Under the pieces are notes generated by a model. It ran no database searches and was not told where the DNA came from. It saw nothing but the letters and a program-made list of their open reading frames with translations. A stretch of DNA of 64,000 bases from Myxocyprinus asiaticus (Eukaryota; Chordata; Actinopteri; Cypriniformes; Catostomidae). The position numbers were made by a program, and so were the translations under genes. This document shows, in pieces, positions 22,520 to 34,271 of this stretch (its first letter is position 1; every line of letters begins with the position of its first letter). The DNA lies in the NCBI RefSeq assembly GCF_019703515.2, contig NC_059372.1, forward strand, positions 19,193,931-19,257,930, read 5' to 3'.

Positions 22520-23246
22520 ACATAAACTCTCACACAACAAGGCTTTTGAAACTGTTCTACAGCCCTCTGAACAAGTTGCAGGGTATCAATTTTTTTCTTG
22601 ATGAGTCCAACAGAGGTTAAGTGAGATTTTGAGAGCTTTTTGACTCAGTAAGATTTCCACTAGATGTCAGCAAAGACTTTGCTATAGCAACCATCTGTTT
22701 TACCAACAGTGCTTTTTGTATTAGCTAATGCACATGAACCAATGCAACTCTGTGCACTACTGAAAGAGGATGCTACTGAAGTTGGATTTCTTCATGAATA
22801 CTTTTGCTGTCTGAAAACAACTGCCTTTCAAGAAATATCAAACAACACCTCAAATTGTATCAGTGTTGTAATTTATATGAGGTAGATGACTGAAATTATG
22901 GGAAATGATTGACGGTTGGCCCGTGACATTCTAAAATGTCCTCTGGTTTGCTTCTGGAAGTGATTACAGAGTTGAGATGTGGAGTGGAGCGTTGTTGAAG
23001 GGTGGGGGCAATTTGAGTGTAGCAAAAGAGGGAGGTGTTCCCTGCGCTTGCATGCATGTGCTTGTGGAAGTGGGGATGTGTGGCTTCTGCGGTGGACTGT
23101 CCGCTATGTCACTGAACTTAGGGAGCTATTGCCAAGAGACATGTCTTCTTTATAATGTGGCTGTTTGTAATGGATAGGAAAAGAGGAGGGGCCCACAGAA
23201 GAAAAGATGCATGCAATCATATTCACACTTTCAAATATAGATTCAT

Positions 23247-23494
23247 GGGCTCTATTTTCGTGCGTGCGCAAAGCACAGCGCAACGCACTTCGACTGTGAG
23301 CAACGTCTTATCCAATTTTCGTGAGAGCCCTAATTCTAAGTGCAATTTTCGTGCCAGCTCAAATGGGCATGGGTGGGAGTGTTTGCGCTACTGTAGATGT
23401 AGGCGTGCAAACCATGGCCATGCCCATTGACTCTGCGCTTATGACTTAAGGCATTGCGTTGCGTGTAACGCTTGCGCTCTTAAAATAGGGCCCC
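23247..23494. mobile_element. Short MITE, about 248 bp
   Basis: Left end gggctctattttcg and right end taaaatagggcccc are inverted copies. The interior is rich in gcgc/acgca motifs (gcacagcgcaacgca) and differs in composition from the AT-rich surroundings. No coding capacity. Confidence 0.6.
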
Positions 23495-23554
23495 ATAGCT
23501 GTTCCAGTCACCCTTTTCCCTTCGCCCCTTAAATAGTGTGGCATGAAGCATTTC

Positions 23555-23736
23555 AAGGGATAGTTCATCCAAAAATGAGAATTATTTTGTCATTTACTCA
23601 CCCTCATATCATTCTAGACCCCATAACTCTCTTTCTTCCATGGAACGCCAAAGAAGTTTTGCAGAATGTCTTGGCTGCTTTCTTCCATACAAGTGGAGGG
23701 GGACCAGTGGCTGTCAATCTCCAAGAAAAGACTTGA
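23555..23736 (+). repeat. aagggatagttca repeat, copy
   Basis: It contains aagggatagttcatccaaaa, catttactcaccctcat and ctctttcttccatgg in the order seen at 24.35 kb. It ends beside a 5S-derived SINE. Confidence 0.75.
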
Positions 23737-23739
23737 ATG

Positions 23740-24335
23740 AATGTTGCAATTTTATATAGCGCTTTTTCAAACACTACACTCAAAGCACTTCACACAGTGA
23801 ACAGGGGACTCTCCTCAACCTCCAACAGTGTGCAGTATCCACCTGGATGATGTGACAGAAGCCATAGTGCACCAGTATGCTCACCACACACCAGCTAATG
23901 GTGGTGAGGAGAGAGTAGAGTTATAGAGCCAGTTTACAGATGGGGATTATTAGGAGGCCATGATTGAGAAGGGCCAATGGGGGGAATTTGGCCAGGTTAC
24001 ACCCCTACTCTTTTACAAGAAGTGCCCTAGTGGTGGTTTAAGTGTGGTTTAATGACCATAGAGAGTCAGGACCTCAGTTTAACATCTCATCCAAAGGACA
24101 GCGCCTTTTTGCAGTATAGTGTCCCCATCACTATACTGGGGCATTAGGACCCACACAGACTGCAGTGTGAGCACCCCCTGCTGGCCTCTCTAATACCTCT
24201 TCCAGCAGCAACCTTAGTTTTCCCTAGGAGGTCTCCCATCCAGGGCCTGTCTCTTTCATGAGACAGACTCAACCCTGCTTAGCTTCAGTGGGCAACCGGT
24301 CTTGAGCTACAGGGTGATATGGCTGCTGGTTAAAC
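23740..24335 (-). mobile_element. 5S rRNA-derived SINE (SINE3 type), copy 1
   Basis: On the minus strand 24230-24282 carry the 5S internal promoter region (aagcagggtt and, downstream, gatgggagacc), preceded by a 5S-like head with catatcaccctgtag. The body includes gttgctgctggaagaggt and a tail with actttgagtgtag. A second copy, opposite in orientation, is at 32.4 kb. Confidence 0.8.
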
Positions 24336-24352
24336 TTACTTAAAGGAACTTA

Positions 24353-24730
24353 AAGGAATAGTTCATCCAAAAATGAGAATTCTGTCATCATTTACTTACC
24401 CTCATGTTGTTCCAAACCAATATAAGTCTCTTTCTTCCATGAAATGCCAAAGTCGAAGTTTAGCAGGATATCTAAGCTGCTCTCTTCCATACAATGGAAG
24501 TGGATGGGAACCAGTGGCTGTCAAGCCCAAAAATATATTAAAAAAAAAAAAAAATGTAAAGCACCATAGAAGCATCATAAAAGTATAGTCCACATGACCC
24601 AGAATACAGTATTAGTTGGGAAATGGTCACCATATACTTTCCTTATATTGAAAAGAAAAAGAAAGTCCTACTTCATCTGAAAACATGAGGATGAGTAAAT
24701 GATGACATTTTCATTCCTATTCCTTTTAAG
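24353..24730. mobile_element. aagggatagttca MITE, complete copy
   Basis: The left end ttaaaggaatagttcatcc is mirrored by the right end ending tcattcctattccttttaa. Inner arms share tgtcatcatttac/gtaaatgatgaca and ctcatgttgtt. An A15 run interrupts it near 24539. Confidence 0.75.
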
Positions 24731-25711
24731 AGATTGATTTCTGTGCAAAACCTTAGTCATCCTTTTGGGAAAGATTGCCACGGCATTGTGACTGTGAAAT
24801 TAGCGTTTTATAAATGTAATTTAAGAATGGAAATCATCAGTCAGTGTGTGCACAGAAGTTGAATAATGTTTTAAACTTTCATGAGACAGAGCGAGTCTGA
24901 GAAGCAGAGGGAAAGAGAGAGAGAGAGAGTGATACAGGAATGTGTCAGTGTTCCTGTAACCATGCCCCTAAACTGCAGCATATAAACATTCCTCTGTTCA
25001 TATGTCAGTGTTGAATACTTGCCCACTGTTGCTGTAAATTATAGCCAATAATTAAAACCAAAAAACCCTATGCTTTTTCCTTTGTCTTTAACAATATTTT
25101 TATTTTCCAGTGGATTGCATTTAGACAATGTGCCATTGATATCAATGTACCCCCCCCCCCCCAACTCAAGGCATTGCAGATAAACTATCATATAATTTTG
25201 CAACCGCATAGGCGTATATTTTGTGATGGTTATGCTGGAGCACTGTTGGATAAGTGAATGGTGACTTTAAGACAGTAACAACACACGATTTGCAGACATA
25301 AAAACTTGCCACCATCATTTGACAAGAGGACATAATTTGAATTTGATTTTAAGGTTGTCATGACACCTAATGCATGTACAGAGCAGTTTTAGATGAGAAC
25401 TTTATCTCTTCCATGATGCTGTTGTAGAAAATGATTTAGCCTGGCTGAAGAACAGGCCTACTGAGAACAGCCTGTCCCCTCAATAGAGTAAATCAAGAGG
25501 TCATGGTCTGTTAGTGTGGGGGGTCGATATCGCTACCTAAATTGCTATCTAAATCATGACTGCCGTCAGGCCCCAATTGCCCACACACAGATATATACAC
25601 TTGCACAGGAATACAGATATTATTTCACACAGACTTGCTCTGCAGACATGTACATCACCCCAACAGACTCCACTGTAAAGTGCACTGTGCACATTACTCT
25701 CTTTAGGACAC
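24731..25711. other. intergenic, no gene seen
   Basis: Between two repeats. It contains a C13 run at 25150-25162 and a GA-rich stretch at 24896-24929. I see no supported frame. Confidence 0.5.
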
Positions 25712-26216
25712 TCAGTATACACCCACTGAACACTTTATTAGGAACACTATGGTTCAAGTTATGTGCATGTTAAGTGCAGTTTTGGAAACGCATGTAAAAA
25801 ATAACGAACGTTCGTAAAATTGCTCATAGAAGACGCTCTTAACCACAAGATTGATCATTATTGGGAAAGGGAAACTGGGCCCTGGCCATTTTCCGTTGAC
25901 CTCTCTCATCAGCAAGCCATTTCCGTCCACAGAACTGCCGCTCATGTTTTTTGTTTTTGGCACCATTCTGAGTAAACTCTAGAGATTGTTGTGTATGAAA
26001 ATCCCAGGAGATCTGGCACCAACAATCATGCCACAGTCGAAGTCACTGAGATCACATTTTACCCCATTCTGATGGTTGATGTGAACATTAACTGAAGCTC
26101 CTGATCCTTATCGGTATGATTTTATTCATTGCTCTGCTGCCACACAATTGGCTGATTAGATAACTGTATGAATAAGCAGGTGTACAGGTGTTCCTAATAA
26201 AGTGCTCAGTGAGTGT
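25712..26216 (-). mobile_element. Tc1-derived miniature element, copy 2
   Basis: Ends ctgaacactttattaggaac and gttcctaataaagtgctcag are inverted. The minus strand retains the Tc1 helix-turn-helix start ([10 protein letters not shown]), followed by a decayed piece with the RQ-F-R region. The left inner arm differs from the other copies, so an independent rearrangement is likely. Confidence 0.8.
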
Positions 26217-26369
26217 GAACCACAGCCATCGGTGCAATGGTTTTTACAATCAAGCCTTATTCCACAGACTCATCCTCAGGAAAGAGGTGGGTTTAAGAGT
26301 GGCAGGGTGCCTATTTCTGTGGATAAAGACTACTCATACACTAAATAATCAAATCTAAACATGTTGGGT

Positions 26370-26560
26370 AGATTACTTAAGAAATGTAATCCAGTACCAA
26401 TTACAAATTACACAGCTAAAATTGTAATCAGTAATGAACTCTTTTATATTACACTTTTGGTAATCTGATCTTAATCTGATTACTTTTTTTTTCTTTCCTG
26501 ATACTTTTGTACAAGGGCTTGCTTGAAACCCTGACCCACCAAAAATATAAAAACTGTTAC
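26370..26560. repeat. Fragment related to the 18.3-kb hAT-type element
   Basis: The segment has attacttaagaaatgtaatcc, attacaaattacac and aatctgattactttttt, the recurring wording of the repeat at 18328-19176 and 50606-50946, but recognisable ends are missing. Confidence 0.45.
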
Positions 26561-28599
26561 AAAGGCAAAAGTGCATTCATGTTTATTTTCAAAGCATGGT
26601 GCAAATACAAATACAGCTCGGCATTTATTTGTGCATTCATTTAGAAACTTATTTTAAAACATAAACCAAATACCTTGTGTGTATTTGTAGGTTGTATCAA
26701 AGTCTTTCTAGCAAGTCAGTCCGCTGTCCGCCATCTTGAAGCTATTTCCAGTCATGACTATCTTCTATCTACAGCTCCTATCTACTTGAATGGGGAAATA
26801 CAGAAATCTCCAAAATGGTTGGTCAAGATTATGTTAAAAGTACATATTTCAAATCGGCAGTAAAATCTGACAACACTGGTATCATAAATTGTGCTTCTTT
26901 ACCTCTGAAGTTTCCCATCTTATATAGCTAGTGCGCATGTGCGTTCTTCATTTGATTGACAGGCGATGTCTGTATCTAAAAGGTGATAAGACGGAACTTA
27001 CTTTTTACCTCTGTTGACCATTGGGCATAATTTCTCCCATTCATTTTAATAGAAGTGGCCCATCTCTAAATAGCCTCTGGTTGTATGGCAAGCTTTCAAT
27101 ATCAATTTCGGTACATGCACAAATGGCAAGATGATACACTGAATAAATAGTCAAATATTTTTTATACAAATATAGAGAACGTACCTCCAAGTACCTCTTT
27201 TTCAATTTCAAGCTGGTTTCTCTTCTTCCATTGGTTGGACAAACAGATAGTCCTGCCTAAAATGTATGCCACTGGTTGAGCCAATGTTGCTATGTCGGGC
27301 TTGTCAGGATGCTAAAAAAACAGAAGAATGTTTTGATAGTGCCACAGAGCCACAGTTTTACAATTTTGAGGGGAATCAACTATTAATGTCTTATTTTTGT
27401 TGCCTCTGCATATTAAGCTGGGATAGAATTTTAACATCGAATAAATGACACACTTCACCTTCTAACACAGTAGTTCACATATGAATCAAATCATTTAGTA
27501 CTTCTCATTAACATAATGATTTACAACTACCTGCAAGTAGAGTGATCATACATCCATCTTGCATTTCTAAGTTTCAATTGTAAACAATAATGACAACTAC
27601 TGTCATGCTTAACATGGCTCCTTCTTTGGGAGCAGTTGTGTGGCTGAGTATGAGATAATGATGGAGATGTTACAAGACTCGAGCTTTTGTGATTCAGGAT
27701 GGCAGTTTCTTTGGAGCCGCCATCTGCTGAGAGGGTCAGGCAGCATGTAGGGTTCAAATCTCCTGGATTCTGCCTGCTTCCCAGCTGTCATGCCCAGGCA
27801 CTCCGTAATCCACACACAACTACACTTACACACCTCGCAATTATCACACACACATTTACAAACATGCATAATCCCAGTCATGCTGCACTGCTGGAATCAC
27901 TCTCATCCATGGGCTGACACTTAAGAATGTTGGCATTCTTGCCTTGATGGACTACTGTTTTTTCCTTCGTCTATGGGTTTGTGCAGAATCCACACATTCT
28001 GTTAAATCCAAGCACCCACACTGCATCAGGCCCTGCATGTGACCACTGCACCACTGTGCACTATTCAGAATGGTGACCCAAACTGTGCTCACATTCCATG
28101 TACTTTCTTTGGTCCATTCTGGCCCAGCAGCCTCTGTTCCTCAACCCTGCCATTGGTCCATAAAGACCTGCAGCAATATACCTGTTTACTGTACTGTTCC
28201 TCTGAGTTCAAAGCGACTGGCCTTTGCTCACAACATCAGCAATAGCAGCAAGTTCTCCTATGGAAAGTACTCATCCTACAATAACATTGCTCTGCCAAAC
28301 TTTTACTCAGTCCAACCCAGTGAGGTTTTGTTTGGACCCTTATCAAGTAATGCAATTTTTTGCCATTATTTTATTATCTTTAAACCACTGTTGGTTCTCA
28401 GAGCTCTTTAGAGACCCTCAAGGGCACTTATTGAATTAAAACTTTTATTGCTCACTTTTGGAAAAGGAGGAGAGTTCTCCAATTTAGAAAAATGGCAATT
28501 CATAAATTCTCTCAACCACTAAATTGAGATGTACAGCATTGGTTAGTTTTCAACTTGTGGTTTAGCATTTGTCTCCCTTGTAGTGTATAGGGCTTGTTT
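26561..28599. other. intergenic, unassigned sequence
   Basis: No repeat I recognise. From about 27600 to 28440 the base composition becomes more C-rich and several medium frames overlap on both strands (for example 28070-28411), but none has a familiar domain, a good start context or splice partners. It may be an old retroelement remnant. Confidence 0.4.
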
Positions 28600-28780
28600 A
28601 CCCAAAATATCTTTATTTACGCAACCTCATGTTGTTCCAAACCTGTGTGACTTTCTTTCTTCTGTGGAACACAAAAGCAGAAGTTAGACAAAATGTTTGC
28701 CTCAGTCACAAAATACCTTTTATGGAAAATAAAAGATGCAATGAAAGAAAAAGGTGACTGAGGCTCACATTTTTTATTTG
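28600..28780 (+). repeat. aagggatagttca repeat, partial copy
   Basis: The wording cctcatgttgttccaaacct and gactttctttcttctgtgga is that of the family, but the aagggatag end is missing. Confidence 0.6.
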
Positions 28781-28847
28781 ACATATCATTTTGTGATCCA
28801 CTGAAGAAAAAAGTTTGGAATATTTTTGCATGAATGATCATATTCAT

Positions 28848-29447
28848 GGGAATATTCCGGGTTCAATACAAGTTAAGCTCAATTGACAGCATTTGTAGCA
28901 TAATATTGACTACCACAAAAAATCATTTCGACTTGCCCCTTATTTATTAAAAAAAGCTAAAATCAAGGTTACAATAAGGCACTTACAGTTGAAAAGAATG
29001 GGGCCAGTTCATAAATACTGCATTTACACTGTTTCAAGACATGAACATTCTATATGTTAGCATGATTTTAGTGTGATAAAATCTCTATTTTACATGATTT
29101 TAGTGTGATAAAATTGTTTCATTGTTTACGAGTGATGTGTTGTCATGGTAACAAAGTTGTAATATTGGATATAACTTTACCCTTGTAAGGTTAGTAAGCA
29201 ACTTTAGCACACTAAAATCATGTTAACACATATAAAGTGCACGTCTTATGGCTATAATTCTGAAACAGTGTGTATTTTAATGGACTGGCCTCATTCACTT
29301 CCACTGTAAGTATCTAACTGTAGCCGCAATTTTTGCTTTTTTTAAATTCTGATAATGAGGGACGAGTCAAAATTATTTTTTGTGCCAATCAACGTAATGC
29401 CAATGCTTTCAACTGAGCTTAACTTGTATTGAACCCAGAACATTCCC
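28848..29447. mobile_element. Palindromic MITE, 600 bp
   Basis: The left arm gggaatattccgggttcaat continues with acaagttaagctcaattgac; the right arm is its inverse, ending with attgaaccc and cattccc at 29447. Inner arms also pair around ggcacttaca and gtgataaaat. No coding frame. Confidence 0.75.
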
Positions 29448-29599
29448 TTAATCTGTTACTCCACTCATGTGGAATTAAAATTTTTATGACTCATTTCCCT
29501 CTCTCATTCTCCACACTTCTCAGTTTGCATATGTCTCTCGTGATCCTTATTGGAGCTGAAAACATAATGAATTTATGCTTTTAAGAGCTCTTATGTTTT

Positions 29600-30610
29600 G
29601 AGATCCCTTTAACCACATCTCCCTTTCCCAGCTTCCCTCCCTGCTTGCCGCCTGGCAGGCCCGTGTGTCAAAGGTGGCTGCAGCAGAACAGACTGTGGGA
29701 ACAGCCGGTCAGCCTCCCTCGTCCCCTATTCCCTAACCAGAGGGGCAGCCATCAATCCAAGCCTGTACGGACCCCTCCCAGTGCAACCCACACACTTGCT
29801 CCCCAATAATCCGCGGAAGCAATTTCATCTCGACTCGGGTGGCGGCCCATTGTCGCCAACTCCTTCAATCTTTCCTAATTAACTCTCGCTTTGTCCCGCA
29901 TCCGAGCTTCTGGACTCATCTCTACGACATTCCGATCTGGGCTGGTCTTGACACTCCCAGGCAACCCTTGGACCTTAATCCCATAGCACCCCTCCCTCCC
30001 AAGTAACTCTCTCCAGCCAACCCCCCCCCCCCCCCAACCTGCCGATCACCTACTTACAGAGTTAGGTAGGGGCATTAACTCCTTGGGTTTTTTGAAAGAA
30101 GGGAACGAGGGAGGGGGTGAGGAGGAGATGGCCAGAAAGCGACTCCAACCCAGACAATTAGAACAATGGGCTGGGCCTGTAGGGGGCTAACTCGCAGCGT
30201 CACGCCTGGACGGTGGGGTATTTTGTCGGTTTAATGAATTGTCTGTCAGTCCTTGGCTACATCACAGTCCGAGTAGAGAGTGGACAGCAGGGACCCAGAC
30301 ACTAAGTCGGTATTTATTACACTGCCTTTGTCACTAATTGAGCTAATTATCAGTGACTCTTCAGCACTCCCACAATGACAGTATCCCTCCGCCGCCTCCC
30401 TCATTCTACCAATGCCTGGGAATGCAGCCTGACTTATCCCCCTCTCTTTTTTATCCTTCTCTCCTTATCCTTCTCTTCTTCCCCCACTTTCTCCTTCCCT
30501 TTTGTTAATGCTCTGAATTCTTGTACTATCCGCCTTACAATGCACATGTATGTACCCAGAGACTCAAGATCTGTATATCACACTGGTTACACACTTTCAT
30601 TCAGTTAGTT
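29600..30610. promoter_or_regulatory. Candidate wnt1 downstream enhancer block
   Basis: A GC-richer, repeat-free kilobase without a supported frame sits 5.1-6.1 kb beyond the wnt1 stop, on the 3' side of the gene. It includes a Sox-type aacaatgg (30162), tttaatgaattg (30230), and two homeodomain cores TAATTG and TAATTA spaced 9 bp apart at 30335-30349, beside cctttgtc. Mouse Wnt1 has its midbrain enhancer immediately 3' of the gene with essential homeodomain sites. That this block is its counterpart is inference. Confidence 0.4.
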
Positions 30611-30848
30611 ATTTCCCTTTTTAAACAGGGCCATTAGAAGGTTTTGAAGTGCAAAATGTATGTCTTTTTGTCTCATGAAACTTTCATACAAGATATAATT
30701 GTATAACCATATCATTTTACATTCAGTGGCCCCAAAAAAGTACTTTGTTAAAAAAGCCACACATTAAAAAAATGCACAAAGGTCAATGCATTAGGTAACA
30801 AAATGTCAAGCCAAGTGTTTATTTTAAAGAAAGACAGCACAAGAACTC

Positions 30849-31440
30849 TTTTACATTTATTCATTTAGCAGACGCTTTTATCAAAAGTGACTTACAAATG
30901 AGGAACATAGCAAGCAATTTGTCATACAAAGTTCAAAAACATCTACAGTGTTGTACTGCCAAGCTCTCAAGGTGGCTGGAGTAGTATAGGTGCTAGTGCA
31001 GAAGAAAGAGACAGAGAAGGATTTTTTTTTTTTTTTTTGTACAGTAAGTGCAAGTTAAGTTCAAAAGTAAGTGCAATTAGTGTGGATAAGTTAAGTGCTT
31101 ACAGAACAGATGTGTTTTCAGCTGGTAATTTAATGTTGAGATGGTATCAGCAGATCTTGTGGATGTTAGAAGCTCATTCCACCACAGTGGAACAGAGAAA
31201 GTGAAAGATCGTGAAATAAACTCTGAGCCTCTTTGTGATGGGACCAACAGGCACCGCTCATTCATAGACCGCAGAGCATGAGTTGGAGCATAGACCTGGA
31301 GAAGTGAATTGAAGTAAGATGGTGCGGTTCCATTGGCTGTCCTGAAGGCCAGAGTCAAAGCCTTGAATTTTGATGCGGACATCTACAGGTAGCCAGAGAA
31401 GTGAAATCAAGAGTGGGGTGACATGAGCCTTTTTTGGCCC
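30849..31440 (-). mobile_element. L2/CR1-type LINE, 3' fragment
   Basis: A 3' tail with cattcatttagcagacgctt is the conserved end of fish L2-like LINEs. The minus-strand frame at 31077-31382 reads the extreme C-terminus of the reverse-transcriptase protein (FKALTLAFRTANGTAPSYF; PLWWNELL). It breaks where the LTR element begins at 31441. A longer copy lies in the arf3 intron. Confidence 0.85.
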
Positions 31441-32434
31441 TGTAACAGGTAAAGAATGGGCAAGGAGGAGGCGGGAACCGGCTGAACAATCAACATAAAC
31501 TTTTAATGCATAAATTAACTTAAACAATGAACTTAAACAAACATAAACAGACACACATGCAACGCAGCCATGTGCATCTCTCTCTATCCAACTGGTGTCT
31601 CCGGCTGCCCCTTATCTCGCTCTCTTGCTGATCAGCTGATTCAGTGCCGGCCGTGCTCCATCACGGCCCGGCCATGCCCTCCTTCTCGTTACACTCCTCC
31701 CCTGCCCGATTCAGGCTGGGGTGCCACCGGTCTGACTAACTCTCCCCCATCTCTTGGGGGAGGAGATGCTGCCCTTCCTGCCGTTCTGTCAGCCGGTGGT
31801 CCACCCCGCCTCCTGTGAACATGGGGGAGAGACGAGGGGAGGCGTGGAGAGAGGGAAAGGGCAAGCGGAGACACACAGAGTGAGAGAGAGGAGAGAGAGA
31901 AGAACTTGCTCGCCAGCTCCCGGACGCGCTGTCGCCGGTCCTCAACTGCTCCTCCGCCCTCTGGCGGACACCAGCTTGCTCCTCCCCTGGTGGATGACGG
32001 TGAGTCCTCCGGCCCCTGGCGGATGGAACCGCTCCTCCCTTTCTCAGCAGACGGCCGTGGTTCCTCTGTCTCTCGGCGGCCAGCAGTGACCCCTCCGTCC
32101 CCAGGCAGATGGCCACAGCTGCTCCCCTGACAGATGGCAGCGGCGAGGACTCCGTGACAGCACATCCCTCCTCCCTCCCAGGTTCCGGCACCACTGTAAC
32201 AGGTAAAGAATGGGCAAGGAGGAGGCAGGAACCGGCTGAACAATCAACATAAACTTTTAATGCATAAATTAACTTAAACAAACATAAACAAACACACATG
32301 TATTGCGACCGCATGCTTCTCTCTCTCTCCAACTGGCGTCTCTGGCTGCCCCTTATCTCGCTCTCCCGCTGATCAGCTGATTCAGTGCCGGTTGTGCTCC
32401 ATCAAGGCCTGGCCACGCCCTCCTCCTCGTTACA
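31441..32434 (-). mobile_element. Miniature LTR retroelement (TRIM-like), complete
   Basis: Direct repeats 31441-31693 and 32195-32434 both run tgtaacaggtaaagaatggg to ctcgttaca (TG...CA ends). On the minus strand the sequence after the 5' LTR is g then tggtgccggaacc, fitting a tRNA primer-binding site, and the 3' LTR is preceded by the purine tract ggcaggggaggag. Flanks ggccc and ggcct match 4 of 5. The roughly 500-bp interior is GC-rich and has a minus-strand open frame at 31689-32243 without gag, protease or polymerase motifs. It inserted in the LINE fragment. Confidence 0.8.
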
Positions 32435-32437
32435 GGC

Positions 32438-33030
32438 CTGTTTCAGAAGCCATATCACTCTGCAGCTCTCGTCTGGTTACCTACTAAATCTAAGCAGGGT
32501 TGAGCCTGTCCAGTACCTGGGTGGGAGACCTCCTGGGGAAAACTAAGGTTGCTGCTGGAATTGGTATTTGGGAGGCCAGCAGGGGGTACACCCCCTCTGC
32601 ATTCTCTGTGTGTCCTAATGCCCCAGTATATTGATGGGGACACTATACTGTAAAAAAAAAAAAGCACAGTCTTTCGGATGAGACGTTAAAACCGAGGTTC
32701 TGACACTCTGTGGGCATTAAAAATCCTAGTGCCCTTCTCATAAAGAATAGGGATATAACCCTGGTGTCCTGGCCAAAATTCCCCTCAGTGGCCCTTCTCA
32801 ATCATGGCCTCCTAATAATCCCCATCCCTGAATTGGCTGCATCACTCTACTCTCCTCTCCACCAATAGCTAGTGTGTGGTGGGCGTTCTGGTGCACTATG
32901 GCTGCCGTCGCATCATTCAGGTGGATGCTGCACACTGGTGGTGTTTGATGAAGTTCCCCCTATACTATGTAAAGTGCTTTGAGTGCCTAGAAAAGCACTA
33001 TATATATGTAAGGAATTATTATTATTATTA
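32438..33030 (+). mobile_element. 5S rRNA-derived SINE (SINE3 type), copy 2
   Basis: The 5S-like internal promoter lies at 32491-32530 (taagcagggttgagcctg; gggtgggagacc) after a head with aagccatatcact. The body matches copy 1 in reverse orientation (gttgctgctggaattggta; gccccagtat; gtgctttgagtgc) and ends in an (att)n tail. Confidence 0.85.
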
Positions 33031-33417
33031 ATTAATGCAAAACATTTCACAAAATGATGTTTTCTTAGGTTTTACATGATAAAACAACAGATAAACTGTA
33101 GAAAATTAAGAACAGTTTTTGGACACTTTCTGGTTGTAGTCACTAGTTATTGTATTGAATTGGTTACTCTGCTAAGTAGGACACCTGTGTGAACTTGAGG
33201 GGAACTGACTTCATACACCCACTAAAAATGATCTTGACACCAGTTGGTTAAAAGTAATTGCAAAAATGGCTCAGAAAAGTGAAGTTAGTTCTGGAAAAGC
33301 TCTAGCATCATTTGCTTGCAGATGACACTTCCTTTGATATTTTGTTCTCAATGCAGTGTTAGAATTTCATACATTTTTAAGTATGGCTGAAGTGTCCAAG
33401 TACTTTTGGGGCTACTG

Positions 33418-34271
33418 CAAATTGTATTTAGATATACAACACATGCATATGAACATTCTGGCCTTAATCATTTTCATCTGTTTTTCTAATTATATCTTGA
33501 CATTTTCTCACATCCTTGTTTTTTCCTTTTATTCTATGATTCAACCATAAAAATCCATGGTTAGGGCTCCTTCATTATTAATAAAGTTCTATCCTGTCAG
33601 CATTCCAGATCTTATTTCTCCTCTCATCCTCTTCTACTCCCCCTCACTCATTGCTATGTGTTCTGGTCAGGATGCGGATGTGATGGCTGGCTCAGTGTGG
33701 CGGCGTGGCACTCTTGTCTGGCTGACCTTCAGTGGCCTTCCGATATGTTGTGGTAGCTAAAATAAAGAGCTGTTTGCCTTCATCCAAACTCTTGTGGTTG
33801 TGCTGGCCTTGCCATAGAGTGGGGGGAAACAGCCTGACATTATTTCTTGATTTTTTTCTGATATTAAGTCAATTAAGCAAAATCTCTAGTCTTTTGAAAA
33901 CATACAGAGTTAACGCTGTGTTACGCCACTGCCCAGATTCCCTCCGTGGTTATTGTGGATTCAGAGAGCATGACTGCTTGGAGAAGTGGACTACTCTTGT
34001 GCTTTTAGAGGTGGGAATGATTTTTAGAGGAATGGGTATACTTGCACACTCAGGCTGTTGACTTTATTTTAAGTGCTTTAGACGTACCACGTCATAGCAT
34101 GTTTTGGTTCTGAAAAATGGTTGATTGATCACAAATGAACATTGGAACATATGGAAAGACAAACCTGGTGCTGAGTTCAAGTAGAGTAACTGTCAATGTT
34201 TAAAAATGTACAATATTTTATGGTCAACAAAATAAAGGTATTCTGAGAATAAAAATAGTGAAAATATAAAC
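33418..34271. other. intergenic, no gene seen
   Basis: AT-rich sequence between the transposon nest and the wnt1 3' UTR. Short frames here have no recognisable content. Confidence 0.5.

Larger units (their letters stand above)
30724..33417. mobile_element. TIR DNA element split by a nest of three retroelements
   Basis: The left end cagtggccccaaaaaagtac (30724) pairs with the right end gtacttttggggctactg (to 33417). Between them lie a LINE piece, a miniature LTR element and a 5S-derived SINE. The right arm (from about 33030) has gttaaaagtaattgcaaaaatggctcag, which may be the start of a lost transposase frame. Without the insertions the element would be about 500 bp. Confidence 0.55.

Noticed and set aside
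30022..30036. C-run, also at 25150-25162 and 53336-53350, considered as structured G-quadruplex signals
   Set aside because: Single homopolymer runs without the spaced G-tract pattern; more likely simple repeats or length-error-prone sequence.
32491..32530. Possible functional 5S rRNA gene
   Set aside because: The 5S-like part is diverged and fused to a SINE body without a T-run terminator at the right place.
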